A DNA stretch of 35,549 nucleotides from positions 1 through 35,549 of the IMG/VR virus record IMGVR_UViG_3300034954_000075; one strand, 5' to 3'. This document shows, piece after piece, positions 25,570 through 31,828 of the stretch (position 1 is its first letter; each line of letters opens with the position of its first letter). The notes below the pieces were generated by a model, which was not told where the DNA came from, searched no databases, and was given only the letters and a program-made list of their open reading frames with translations. The DNA is from a virus. The position numbers were made by a program, and so were the translations under genes.

Positions 25570-25746
25570 ATGGCACGCAAAACAACAGAAGAACTTCAAC
25601 AAGAACTTTTAACGTTACAAAAGAATTTTGAAGAAGCAGAACAAGTTAAAAAAAATTGCCAAACAAGGGCTGTACAAATCAATGCAATCTTAGCTGACAG
25701 GGCAGAAGAAGAAACCGAAAAAAAGAAATCAAAAAAGGCATCTTAA
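25570..25746 (+). CDS. Small coiled-coil protein, possible frameshift donor
   Basis: The 58-residue protein (MARKTTEELQQELLTLQKNF at the start) is a coiled coil with a Lys-rich end. Two A_AAA_AAG heptamers lie in frame near the 3' end (25719-25725 and 25731-25737). A -1 slip on the second would skip the stop at 25744 and fuse 56 residues to the zinc-knuckle frame downstream, giving 95 residues. Without slippage the protein ends in KKSKKAS. Function is unknown. Confidence 0.7.
   Translation: MARKTTEELQQELLTLQKNFEEAEQVKKNCQTRAVQINAILADRAEEETEKKKSKKAS
25719..25737 (+). promoter_or_regulatory. Candidate -1 ribosomal frameshift site (two A_AAA_AAG heptamers)
   Basis: A_AAA_AAG occurs at 25719-25725 and 25731-25737, both in the phase needed for tandem -1 slippage. 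It is the heptamer used by Escherichia coli dnaX. The -1 frame is open from 25698 to the stop at 25854. A short possible hairpin AGGAC/GTCCT starts 12 bases downstream of the second heptamer. Poly-A runs are common in Lys-rich AT-rich genes, so chance is possible. Confidence 0.45.
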
Positions 25747-25856
25747 TTAGGACTTGTCCTGTCTGTAATAAATCCTTTGACACAATGGAACAAAGGCGTA
25801 TCTATTGCAGTGGTGCTTGCAAGACAAGATCATGCAGATCTCGTAAGGCTATTTAA
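25746..25856 (+). CDS. Zinc-knuckle protein with no ATG (ATT start or -1 frameshift product)
   Basis: This frame encodes CPVCNKSF, 13 residues after the second Cys CSGACKT, then a basic Arg/Lys/Ser tail: a compact Cys4 zinc-binding domain common in small phage and cyanobacterial proteins. No ATG, GTG or TTG precedes the first Cys pair. One option is an ATT start at 25746 that shares a base with the upstream stop (TAATT, the counterpart of a TAATG junction) with AAGG seven bases before. The other is a -1 frameshift from the upstream gene. The internal ATG would lose the first two Cys. The Cys spacing makes a real protein likely. Confidence 0.55.
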   Translation: MRTCPVCNKSFDTMEQRRIYCSGACKTRSCRSRKAI

Positions 25857-25878
25857 TTTTCTATGAACCATTCCAGAC

Positions 25879-25907
25879 ATGACATAAGCTGGTGCTATAC
25901 CTATAAT
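25879..25907 (+). promoter_or_regulatory. Sigma70-type promoter
   Basis: ATGACA (25879-25884), a 17-bp spacer and a perfect TATAAT (25902-25907) lie in a 79-bp gap upstream of the ATG at 25936. The -35 box matches five of six consensus bases. It would start RNA about 20 bases before the ATG and drive the two envelope-type genes with host RNA polymerase, separately from the phage late transcript. Confidence 0.62.
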
Positions 25908-25935
25908 TAGCAGTAATATAATAATTTTTAAATAT

Positions 25936-26166
25936 ATGCTAAATCGCATCTGTCAAATTTTAAGTATCATCTCATTTGTTATGGTAGCTTCCATGAGTGG
26001 TGGGGCGTACTTTGGTTACAAGTATGTAACTTCAGAACAGTTCCAAACAAAGATGATGAATAAAGTTTTAGGTAATATACAAGGCATGATGCCAAAGCTA
26101 TTGGATAAAGGATTACCTAAGACAACAGGAGAATCTTTACCAATACCCAAAGGGTTAGGAATTTAA
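25936..26166 (+). CDS. Small membrane-anchored protein
   Basis: The 76-residue protein has one N-terminal membrane segment (about 5-30, IISFVMVASMSGGAYFGYKY), then a basic amphipathic helix with IQGMMPKLLDKGLPK and a Gly-rich end. I recall a similar protein upstream of a similar partner in T4-like cyanophages, but cannot name a function; a role at the inner membrane, perhaps in lysis or secretion, is only a guess. A sigma70-type promoter lies upstream. The next gene starts directly after its stop with TTG. Confidence 0.75.
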   Translation: MLNRICQILSIISFVMVASMSGGAYFGYKYVTSEQFQTKMMNKVLGNIQGMMPKLLDKGLPKTTGESLPIPKGLGI

Positions 26167-26796
26167 TTGGAAATACCCGATATAGGTATTGTTGAAATAT
26201 ATATTCCTAACGTTCCAGAACCTTATAGTCATCATTATATTACTGTAACTGAACCACCTAACATTGATGTTCCTGGCTGTACTTATCAGCATCGTGATAT
26301 AAAAAATACTGGTAATCGTAATTTGTTATTGGAAGATCCAAATGGTGTATTTACAACGTGTGATTTTCCGTTTCCTGGGTTTGTTCCTCTTGATTACACA
26401 CCTCAAAATATCATTATTACAGAGCAAGCACCTGTCGATAACCAAGAAGATTCTTCAACAGGCAAGCAAAATACAGAAATACCAGAAGCTAAAAAAGAAG
26501 AAATTGTAATACCACCCTGTCCAAGTTCTAAAGATCAGAGAGTTGGAGACTTTCGTAACGAAAAACGATTGGAACGTGTCATTTCACATAAAAGAGGGGA
26601 TGATGGGATTGAATGTATAACTATCTATGAAGATGTTCCCTTTGTCGATCAATACATCCCAGAACCTAGCACTATTGTCTCTACTGCTATTATTGGCCTT
26701 GTGGCTGCGAGTAGCCCTTTTATTCTCAATTTAATAAAACCAGCTATTAAGAATATCGTTAAAAAACTTACAAAAAAGAAAGATAAAGTAGAATAA
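26167..26796 (+). CDS. C-terminally anchored protein with TTG start, cyanophage type
   Basis: The 209-residue protein begins at a TTG directly after the previous TAA (EIPDIGIVEIYIPNVPEPYS after the start). Segments PPNIDVPGCTYQHRDIKNTG, LLLEDPNGVFTTCDFPFPGF and QRVGDFRNEKRLERV look strongly conserved and I recall close relatives in T4-like cyanophages. A membrane segment lies at about 173-195 (STIVSTAIIGLVAASSPFIL), followed by a Lys-rich cytoplasmic tail; there is no signal peptide. Four Cys could form disulphides. Function is unknown. It converges on the minus-strand operon and ends before a shared hairpin. Confidence 0.8.
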   Translation: MEIPDIGIVEIYIPNVPEPYSHHYITVTEPPNIDVPGCTYQHRDIKNTGNRNLLLEDPNGVFTTCDFPFPGFVPLDYTPQNIIITEQAPVDNQEDSSTGKQNTEIPEAKKEEIVIPPCPSSKDQRVGDFRNEKRLERVISHKRGDDGIECITIYEDVPFVDQYIPEPSTIVSTAIIGLVAASSPFILNLIKPAIKNIVKKLTKKKDKVE

Positions 26797-26802
26797 GTAT
26801 AT

Positions 26803-26846
26803 GTAGATAAGCCTTACCACAGCCCGTGGCTTGTCTACTTTAATTT
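26803..26846. terminator. Hairpin terminator between convergent operons
   Basis: GTAGATAAGCC (26803-26813) pairs with GGCTTGTCTAC (26828-26838) over 11 bp with one wobble and a 14-nt loop, followed on the plus strand by TTTAATTT. On the minus strand the downstream side is also AT-rich. The minus-strand stop codon (26835-26837) lies in one arm. It probably ends transcripts from both directions. Confidence 0.7.
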
Positions 26847-27422
26847 ATGAGTATGTGGGATAACTTGATTTGGTGGAATATTAACAACAATATCGTCACA
26901 GGTAACTGCACTAGGAGTATTAGGTTTGAAAGTAACACCAAGTTTCGCTTGCTCCGCACAAATCTGAAGACGATACAAGCTAACCTCCATCGCTAATTTT
27001 TTATATAGTAATTCTTGATTTTTTATATTCACTTCAGTTGCTTTATGACAAAGAGCAGGTGACTTGCCTAATGGAATATTAAACTGCATACTGATTCCAT
27101 AATTGAGATTATAATTATCCTTCTCAAATCTAGGAGTCTCTTGAATATACTTTACCTCTCCAGTATCTTCGTCATATATATTCTGCCTAGTGACATATTC
27201 TATTGGCCTGTTAAATGACCAACTATCGGTTAAATATGGAGTGATTGTAAGACTAGGAGAAGCACAAACTATACCCTGACTCATTCTGTAAGATGGCATG
27301 GCTGATGGTGTTATCATTGTCGCATTATTATTTACAACACCACTAGCCTGACTTTGAGGAGAAGCTACTGTTGTATTAGCCAAAACCCTTGCAGGGCAAA
27401 GGATTATAGCTATTGTCCAAAT
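26835..27422 (-). CDS. Putative secreted Cys-containing protein (ATT start suspected), last gene of minus operon
   Basis: From ATT at 27422 the product has 195 residues: a hydrophobic stretch WTIAIILCPARVLA, a likely signal-peptidase site (VLA-NTT), Asn/Ser/Thr-rich sequence, then YNLNYGISMQFNIPLGKSPA and a helical part with LYRLQICAEQAKLG. Four Cys lie in the mature part, suiting a periplasmic or exported protein. The frame extends upstream to an ATG at 27581, but that stretch lies inside the preceding gene and reads as low-quality Arg/Asn/His-rich sequence. No ATG, GTG or TTG stands just before the signal. The start is therefore uncertain; function unknown. Confidence 0.65.
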   Translation of the reverse strand: MWTIAIILCPARVLANTTVASPQSQASGVVNNNATMITPSAMPSYRMSQGIVCASPSLTITPYLTDSWSFNRPIEYVTRQNIYDEDTGEVKYIQETPRFEKDNYNLNYGISMQFNIPLGKSPALCHKATEVNIKNQELLYKKLAMEVSLYRLQICAEQAKLGVTFKPNTPSAVTCDDIVVNIPPNQVIPHTHKLK

Positions 27423-27841
27423 GTAGTTGTAGTTTCTGAAGTAGTGCTTGTATTTATTTGCCTTGTTATTGTCGTTACTGTGTCTAACCCTGGTGTGATT
27501 AAAGTTTCTTGGATTGAGAAAGCTGCACCGTTGTTTACGATAGACCATTGAGGTATAGCTTCTAAGTTTGGCGAAGTCCAACTAAAATTTACTCCCCCAA
27601 CTGTTTGGTTGTTCGTAGTCGTAGGAGTAGGGTTGATATATCCTGTTTCAGATTTGATATTATGTCCTGACGCTGAGTATGTGTAACCTGTGCGATATTG
27701 GTGGCTTGTGATAGTTTCATTTATTATTGTTTCGGAAGTACTTGAAGTCTGAGACCCACCCGAACGAAATTGAGGTACTACAGGAACAGCAAGTGTTCTT
27801 ATGGGTAATGCTAATAAAACCAGTAACCAAAGTCTAGTCAA
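27410..27841 (-). CDS. Putative secreted Thr/Ser-rich protein
   Basis: The 143-residue protein begins with a clear signal peptide, MTRLWLLVLLALPIRTLA, with cleavage expected before VPVVPQF. The mature part is very rich in Thr, Ser, Asn and Gly, with few charges and no Cys, and should be beta-rich and extracellular or surface-bound. It overlaps the upstream gene by 8 nt and the downstream frame by at least 13 nt, forming one operon. No family recognised. Confidence 0.75.
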   Translation of the reverse strand: MTRLWLLVLLALPIRTLAVPVVPQFRSGGSQTSSTSETIINETITSHQYRTGYTYSASGHNIKSETGYINPTPTTTNNQTVGGVNFSWTSPNLEAIPQWSIVNNGAAFSIQETLITPGLDTVTTITRQINTSTTSETTTTFGQ

Positions 27842-28349
27842 TCGTAATAGTAACCTTAGTAGATCCTATGCAACTTGTACCCGATCCACCTGCGGTACAG
27901 GTATGAACTCCAGAACTTAGTGAAGTAAGTGCAAGGTTGCCAGCAGTACCGCCTGATCCTACTGTTGTCTGTCCACCTAATACTGGTAATGCTGCGATAC
28001 CACTAGAAGGAGTTACAGCAGATGGGGTGGCATCTCCCATAGTTACGGATTCTGTTTTACTAAATGCTGAACCTGCTGTTGTAATACTTGTATCTGTCTG
28101 AATCATCGCTGGAACGCCATTAGTCAACGAACCAACATTGATACCACCAATCTTTCCTGATGTTGTAGTATCTCCTACAGTTACAGATGGTGTTATGTTG
28201 TTTCCGCTAAGACTATATGTAGTACCTACTTTATTAGTAACTGAATAAGGCATATCAACAGTTATTTGTGCAGAGGTTACAAATTCCTGTTTTATATCAG
28301 CAAATGCAGCCGTTGGTAAAAATAAAAGTAAAGCAAATAGTTTTTTCAT
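27834..28349 (-). CDS. Putative secreted Gly/Thr/Ser-rich beta protein
   Basis: The 171-residue protein begins MKKLFALLLFLPTAAFA, a textbook signal peptide with AFA cleavage before DIKQEF. The mature part has the composition of an extracellular beta-structure: VTVGDTTTSGKIGGINVG, SVTMGDATPSAV, then a Cys pair near the end (HTCTAGGSGTSC) that could form a disulphide loop. Its start overlaps the membrane-protein stop as ATGA. It could be an exported adhesin-like or fibre-like subunit; that is inference from composition only. Confidence 0.78.
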   Translation of the reverse strand: MKKLFALLLFLPTAAFADIKQEFVTSAQITVDMPYSVTNKVGTTYSLSGNNITPSVTVGDTTTSGKIGGINVGSLTNGVPAMIQTDTSITTAGSAFSKTESVTMGDATPSAVTPSSGIAALPVLGGQTTVGSGGTAGNLALTSLSSGVHTCTAGGSGTSCIGSTKVTITID

Positions 28350-28600
28350 TGAATACCTACCTTAGTGTCTTTATTGTCTACTATTTTAGCAGTGTTGTTG
28401 GGCTTCTTTTTGTTAACGGAGATACCGTATGAACCTAAAACCCCACTGGTTAAACCTGCCAAAAAAGCTCCGTCATTACGAATCTTGTCCATGTATCCAA
28501 GAGTCATCATCGCTAAAGACCAACAAAGAATCATGAATCGGACAACGTGACCAAAAAGTTCAGCCCAATCCGTACCTTCTTTTTCGTCTTGATCTTCCAT
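28346..28600 (-). CDS. Small two-helix membrane protein, holin-like, first gene of minus operon
   Basis: The 84-residue protein has an acidic N-terminus, two hydrophobic segments (about 19-37, VVRFMILCWSLAMMTLGY; 44-62, GAFLAGLTSGVLGSYGISV) and a Lys-rich C-terminus. This plan fits a class II holin, which makes holes in the inner membrane at lysis, but also any small transporter or anchor. No endolysin or spanin is adjacent; instead three secreted proteins follow on the same strand, coupled by an ATGA overlap. A holin is the leading guess for lysis in this genome. Confidence 0.65.
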   Translation of the reverse strand: MEDQDEKEGTDWAELFGHVVRFMILCWSLAMMTLGYMDKIRNDGAFLAGLTSGVLGSYGISVNKKKPNNTAKIVDNKDTKVGIQ

Positions 28601-28667
28601 GAAAAGGCAGTAACTATGGCAAACTTAGCAAATATTGGTATGTTTGGAAAGTAACACAATAGTAATT

Positions 28668-28832
28668 ATGCTGAAACTCTTAAAACCAATCCTACTAAAG
28701 TTCTTCACTGCAACTGCTGTAAAGAGATTAGTAGTCGATCTTCTTCGTGCAATTTGTAAGCAAACTTCAAATACTCTTGATGATCGTGCTGTGGACATAT
28801 TGGAACAACAACTGTTCCCTAAAATGAACTGA
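28668..28832 (+). CDS. Small amphipathic protein, divergent from the minus operon
   Basis: The 54-residue protein (MLKLLKPILLKFFTATAVKR at the start) has an amphipathic basic-hydrophobic N-terminal helix and an acidic helix DDRAVDILEQQL. I use the ATG at 28668, not an upstream TTG at 28635. Proteins of this kind accompany lysis or membrane genes in some phages, from memory only. It shares a 67-bp divergent intergenic region with the holin-like gene; no convincing promoter boxes were found there. Confidence 0.6.
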   Translation: MLKLLKPILLKFFTATAVKRLVVDLLRAICKQTSNTLDDRAVDILEQQLFPKMN

Positions 28833-28833
28833 C

Positions 28834-29154
28834 ATGAACCACAAAGAGTTCTTCAATATTCTTATTGGTAAACCACCTCTTGAAGTTGAGTTGGAAATAG
28901 AAATGAAATGCAGAGAAGTAAATGAATTATCTGAAAGTTATTTAAAAGCGTATTCTTTTGCTTTAATAAAAGAAAACAGATTACAAGATCTACTTATCAT
29001 AGCTGCTATGCAACGCATACAAGATACTGAAATTAAACTGATGCGATATGAAATGGCAGAACATCATCGAAAAAAGAATCTTAAAGTGACAAAAAAATAT
29101 AAAAAGAAAACTTTACTCGACAGGATCAAGGCTATGTTGGGCATGTTCAGATGA
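28834..29154 (+). CDS. Hypothetical helical protein
   Basis: The 106-residue protein begins MNHKEFFNILIGKPPLEVEL, is mostly helical, and ends in a strongly basic stretch (KKYKKKTLLDRIKAMLGMFR). It starts one base after the previous stop. Its 3' end overlaps a gene on the opposite strand by 42 nt, tail to tail. No family recognised. Confidence 0.65.
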   Translation: MNHKEFFNILIGKPPLEVELEIEMKCREVNELSESYLKAYSFALIKENRLQDLLIIAAMQRIQDTEIKLMRYEMAEHHRKKNLKVTKKYKKKTLLDRIKAMLGMFR

Positions 29155-29334
29155 TCTGTTGTCTTCCCATAACACCTTGTAATAATACATTTTACTACCT
29201 GCTGAATTTTTTCTTTCTATAGTTTCAGTAATATTGCCATACTTTTTTTTATATGTATTAGCTATGACAGAATAGTTCTTTCTAGATACACGATCATTAA
29301 GTTGGAATCTTTGTCCGATTAGCTTATTAGGCAT
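29113..29334 (-). CDS. Small SH3-like beta protein on the minus strand
   Basis: The 73-residue protein begins MPNKLIGQRFQLNDRVSRKN and continues with strands such as SVIANTYKKKYGNITETIER and a YYYKVLWEDNRSSEHAQHSL segment. The alternating pattern suggests an SH3-like or Tudor-like barrel, and the pattern looks like a real protein I recall in cyanophages. It is alone on its strand, converging on the previous gene with a 42-nt overlap and divergent from terminase small subunit. Function unknown. Confidence 0.68.
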   Translation of the reverse strand: MPNKLIGQRFQLNDRVSRKNYSVIANTYKKKYGNITETIERKNSAGSKMYYYKVLWEDNRSSEHAQHSLDPVE

Positions 29335-29379
29335 AATTTTCTAAAACAAGGTATATTAGTTTCAAAACCAATTCTAATC

Positions 29380-29607
29380 ATGGGAAAAGAGAAAAAGTTA
29401 GAATTATTAGAAAATCTTCAAACTGTTCTCATACAAGAATTGTTAGGAAGAATAAAATGTGGCGAAGCAAAACCAGGTGATCTTAACGTAGCTAGACAAT
29501 TATTAAAAGATAACGGCATAGAGTGCATACCAACAGAAAAGAATCCTATGGAAGATCTTATGTCAAACCTACCAGACCTTGATGTAATACCTGCACTAGA
29601 AAGATAA
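29380..29607 (+). CDS. terS: Terminase small subunit, gp18-like
   Basis: The 75-residue protein corresponds to T7 gp18 (89 aa), which helps the packaging motor recognise DNA concatemers. It contains LQTVLIQELLGRIKCGEAKP and DLNVARQLLKDNGIE, typical of podoviral small terminases. It is immediately upstream of the large subunit, whose TTG start follows its stop codon directly. Confidence 0.88.
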   Translation: MGKEKKLELLENLQTVLIQELLGRIKCGEAKPGDLNVARQLLKDNGIECIPTEKNPMEDLMSNLPDLDVIPALER

Positions 29608-31329
29608 TTGCAACCTTTACCAGAAAAACTACAAGATTTTAGATACTTTCTAATAATAACTTGGCGTCATCTTAACCTGCCTGACCCCACACCAGTTCAA
29701 TTAGACATAGCTGAGTATTTACAATACGGCCCTCGTAGAAAGATCATACAAGCCTTTAGAGGTGTGGGTAAAAGTTGGATTACATCTACCTATGTTGTAT
29801 GGAAACTAAGGATGAATCCACAATTAAAGTTCCTTGTTGTATCTGCTAGTAAAGATAGAGCGGATAACTTCTCTACTTTCACTATGAGATTGATCAATGA
29901 GATGCCTGTACTTGCTCCATTACGACCAGATGACTCTCAAAGAAACAGTAAGATAAGTTTTGATGTTGGACCTGCACACGCTGACCACGCTCCTTCAGTA
30001 AAGTCTCAAGGGGTTTTAGGACAAATGGCTGGTAGTCGTGCAGATGAGGTCATAGCTGATGACGTAGAAGTACCAAACAACAGCTTTACCCAACCGATGA
30101 GAGACAAGTTAAGTGAAGCTGTAAAAGAATTTGATGCAATCCTCAAACCAAACGGTAAAATAACCTTTCTTGGTACACCACAAACAGAACAATCTTTATA
30201 TCTAACCCTAGAAGAACGTGGATATACAACACGTATCTGGACTGCACGTTATCCAGAGATAAAAAACAACTATGGAGATAGATTAGCTCCTAAGTTAGCT
30301 GAGAAGCTTGCACAAGAGCTTGTAAAGCCTAAAGATCCTGTTGACCCAGAAAGATTTTCATCAATAGATCTGATGGAACGAGAAGCTTCCTATGGTCGTT
30401 CTGGGTTCTCTTTACAGTTTATGCTAGACACTAGCTTATCTGACCAGGATAGATACCCTCTTAAACTATCAGATCTAATAATATCTTCAGTTAATCCTGA
30501 TCATGCTCCAGAAAAAGTTATATGGTCTTCTTCTCCAGAGTATGTAATCAAAGAATTACCTTGTGTAGGGTTTAATGGTGACCATTTCTACAGACCTGCA
30601 CAACAATTCGGTGATTGGATTGAATATACAGGCTCTGTTATGTTCGTAGACCCCTCTGGAAAGGGTCGTGATGCTACTGGTTACGCTGTTGTGAAGATGC
30701 TTAATGGAAACCTATACGTTCCCGATGCAGGGGGTCTTAACGGTGGTTACTCTGACGCAGTATTAACAACTCTATCTAAAATAGCCAAGACCAATAACGT
30801 CAATACAATCCTCGTAGAATCCAATATGGGTGGTGGTATGTTTGCAGAACTAATGAAACCTTTTCTCATGCGTTACCATCCCTGCGAAGTAAAAGACGTT
30901 AGAAATACTAAAACTAAAGAACTACGTATAATAGACACCTTAGAACCTGTAATGAACTCTCATAGGCTCATAATAGACCGTAAGGTAGTAGAAAAAGACT
31001 ATAGATCTAACCCCAACGAAGCACCAGAACGTAAACTAAAACTTCAACTCTTCTATCAAATGTCTCGTATTACAAGACATAGGGGTTCTTTAGTACACGA
31101 TGACATCTTAGATGCTCTATCAGGAGCAGTAGCCTATTGGACTGAGTACATGGCTCAAGATGAAGACCGTAATATTAGATCTCGTAAAGAAGAATTACTA
31201 AGAGTTCACTTAGATAACTGGGGTTCCTATATGAATAACACCATTACTCAAACTGCTATGGGTATGAACCCCTCACAAATAAGTAATTCTAATACCCCTA
31301 ACGATGGTTTTATAAGTAATTCTTATTAA
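29608..31329 (+). CDS. terL: Terminase large subunit, gp19-like (TTG start)
   Basis: The 573-residue packaging motor matches T7 gp19 (586 aa). The ATPase shows Walker A FRGVGKS (50-56, Lys55), the segment VVSASKDRAD, and Walker B IADDVE (Asp151, Asp152, Glu154). The RNase H-like nuclease includes VMFVDPSGKGRDATGYAVV with Asp348, LVESNMGGGMF, and HDDILDALSGAVAYW near the end. The start is a TTG directly after the small-subunit TAA; the alignment with gp19 begins near it, so TTG is well supported. The control region follows. Confidence 0.96.
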   Translation: MQPLPEKLQDFRYFLIITWRHLNLPDPTPVQLDIAEYLQYGPRRKIIQAFRGVGKSWITSTYVVWKLRMNPQLKFLVVSASKDRADNFSTFTMRLINEMPVLAPLRPDDSQRNSKISFDVGPAHADHAPSVKSQGVLGQMAGSRADEVIADDVEVPNNSFTQPMRDKLSEAVKEFDAILKPNGKITFLGTPQTEQSLYLTLEERGYTTRIWTARYPEIKNNYGDRLAPKLAEKLAQELVKPKDPVDPERFSSIDLMEREASYGRSGFSLQFMLDTSLSDQDRYPLKLSDLIISSVNPDHAPEKVIWSSSPEYVIKELPCVGFNGDHFYRPAQQFGDWIEYTGSVMFVDPSGKGRDATGYAVVKMLNGNLYVPDAGGLNGGYSDAVLTTLSKIAKTNNVNTILVESNMGGGMFAELMKPFLMRYHPCEVKDVRNTKTKELRIIDTLEPVMNSHRLIIDRKVVEKDYRSNPNEAPERKLKLQLFYQMSRITRHRGSLVHDDILDALSGAVAYWTEYMAQDEDRNIRSRKEELLRVHLDNWGSYMNNTITQTAMGMNPSQISNSNTPNDGFISNSY

Positions 31330-31351
31330 CATGCACTTGTAGATAAATCTT

Positions 31352-31371
31352 GGGGGGGATTATAGGGGGGG
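31352..31371 (+). other. Twin G7 tracts separated by ATTATA
   Basis: Seven G (31352-31358), ATTATA, then seven G (31365-31371) lie 22 bases after the terminase stop. Such G runs are very unlike the AT-rich surroundings. They could form a G-quadruplex, stall polymerases, or mark the packaging or terminus site. Function is not known. Confidence 0.6.
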
Positions 31372-31415
31372 TCGTTAAGTTCCTTCCATAGTTAGACTAT
31401 AAATCTTCCATAGAT

Positions 31416-31444
31416 TTGACCTTCATCAGCTTCATCACTATAAT
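31416..31444 (+). promoter_or_regulatory. Strong sigma70-type early promoter
   Basis: TTGACC (31416-31421), a 17-bp spacer and a perfect TATAAT (31439-31444) point toward the early genes. RNA would start near 31451. This is the expected position of the host-polymerase promoter that starts infection in T7-like phages. It leaves a leader of about 420 nt before the first gene. Confidence 0.7.
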
Positions 31445-31708
31445 CAACTCATAGGTTCTCTCTCCTACAGACCCTATAAAAGACCCTTTTAGTTTCCTTC
31501 TGGGTGGTTCTATTAGGGTCCTACAAAAGTTTTTTACCACAAAAATTTGAAGGGTTTACGCATATATACAAATCTAAGATTTACCCCATATATAGTAACT
31601 TTTGCAGATATTTAAGCTATAACTACAGTCTTTTATGTGTAGTACTGTCATAGAGACAGCACCGCAAGTTAACTTATAACTGGGATCTCAAGGTTTTTAT
31701 AGTGTTTT

Positions 31709-31735
31709 GGACAGTAAAAGGACAATAATTGGACA
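31709..31735 (+). repeat. Three GGACA repeats at 11-bp spacing
   Basis: GGACA begins at 31709, 31720 and 31731, one DNA turn apart; the first and third extend to TTGGACAG. Helically phased direct repeats are typical binding sites for an oligomeric protein, either a regulator or an initiator (iterons). The units are short, so this could be chance. Confidence 0.5.
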
Positions 31736-31757
31736 GGGTGGGGAGATATATAGGGTC

Positions 31758-31780
31758 AATTGTTACAAAATGTAACGATT
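31758..31780. promoter_or_regulatory. Operator-like palindrome 1
   Basis: AATTGTTACA and TGTAACGATT flank AAA; the arms match in 9 of 10 positions, with a perfect core GTTACA-AAA-TGTAAC. The form is that of a dimeric repressor or activator site. It lies about 90 bp before the first early gene. Confidence 0.55.
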
Positions 31781-31828
31781 TATCTGTTTTTATTTTATCG
31801 GTAGCCGACCTATAGTAATAATGCAATC

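Noticed and set aside
27423-27581. Upstream ATG (27581) for the last minus-strand gene, giving 248 residues
   Set aside because: The extra 53 residues lie wholly inside the preceding secreted-protein gene and read as Arg/Asn/His-rich shadow sequence, while a signal peptide begins after them.
28635-28667. TTG at 28635 as start of the small amphipathic protein
   Set aside because: The ATG at 28668 is a better start and the 11 added residues look non-native.
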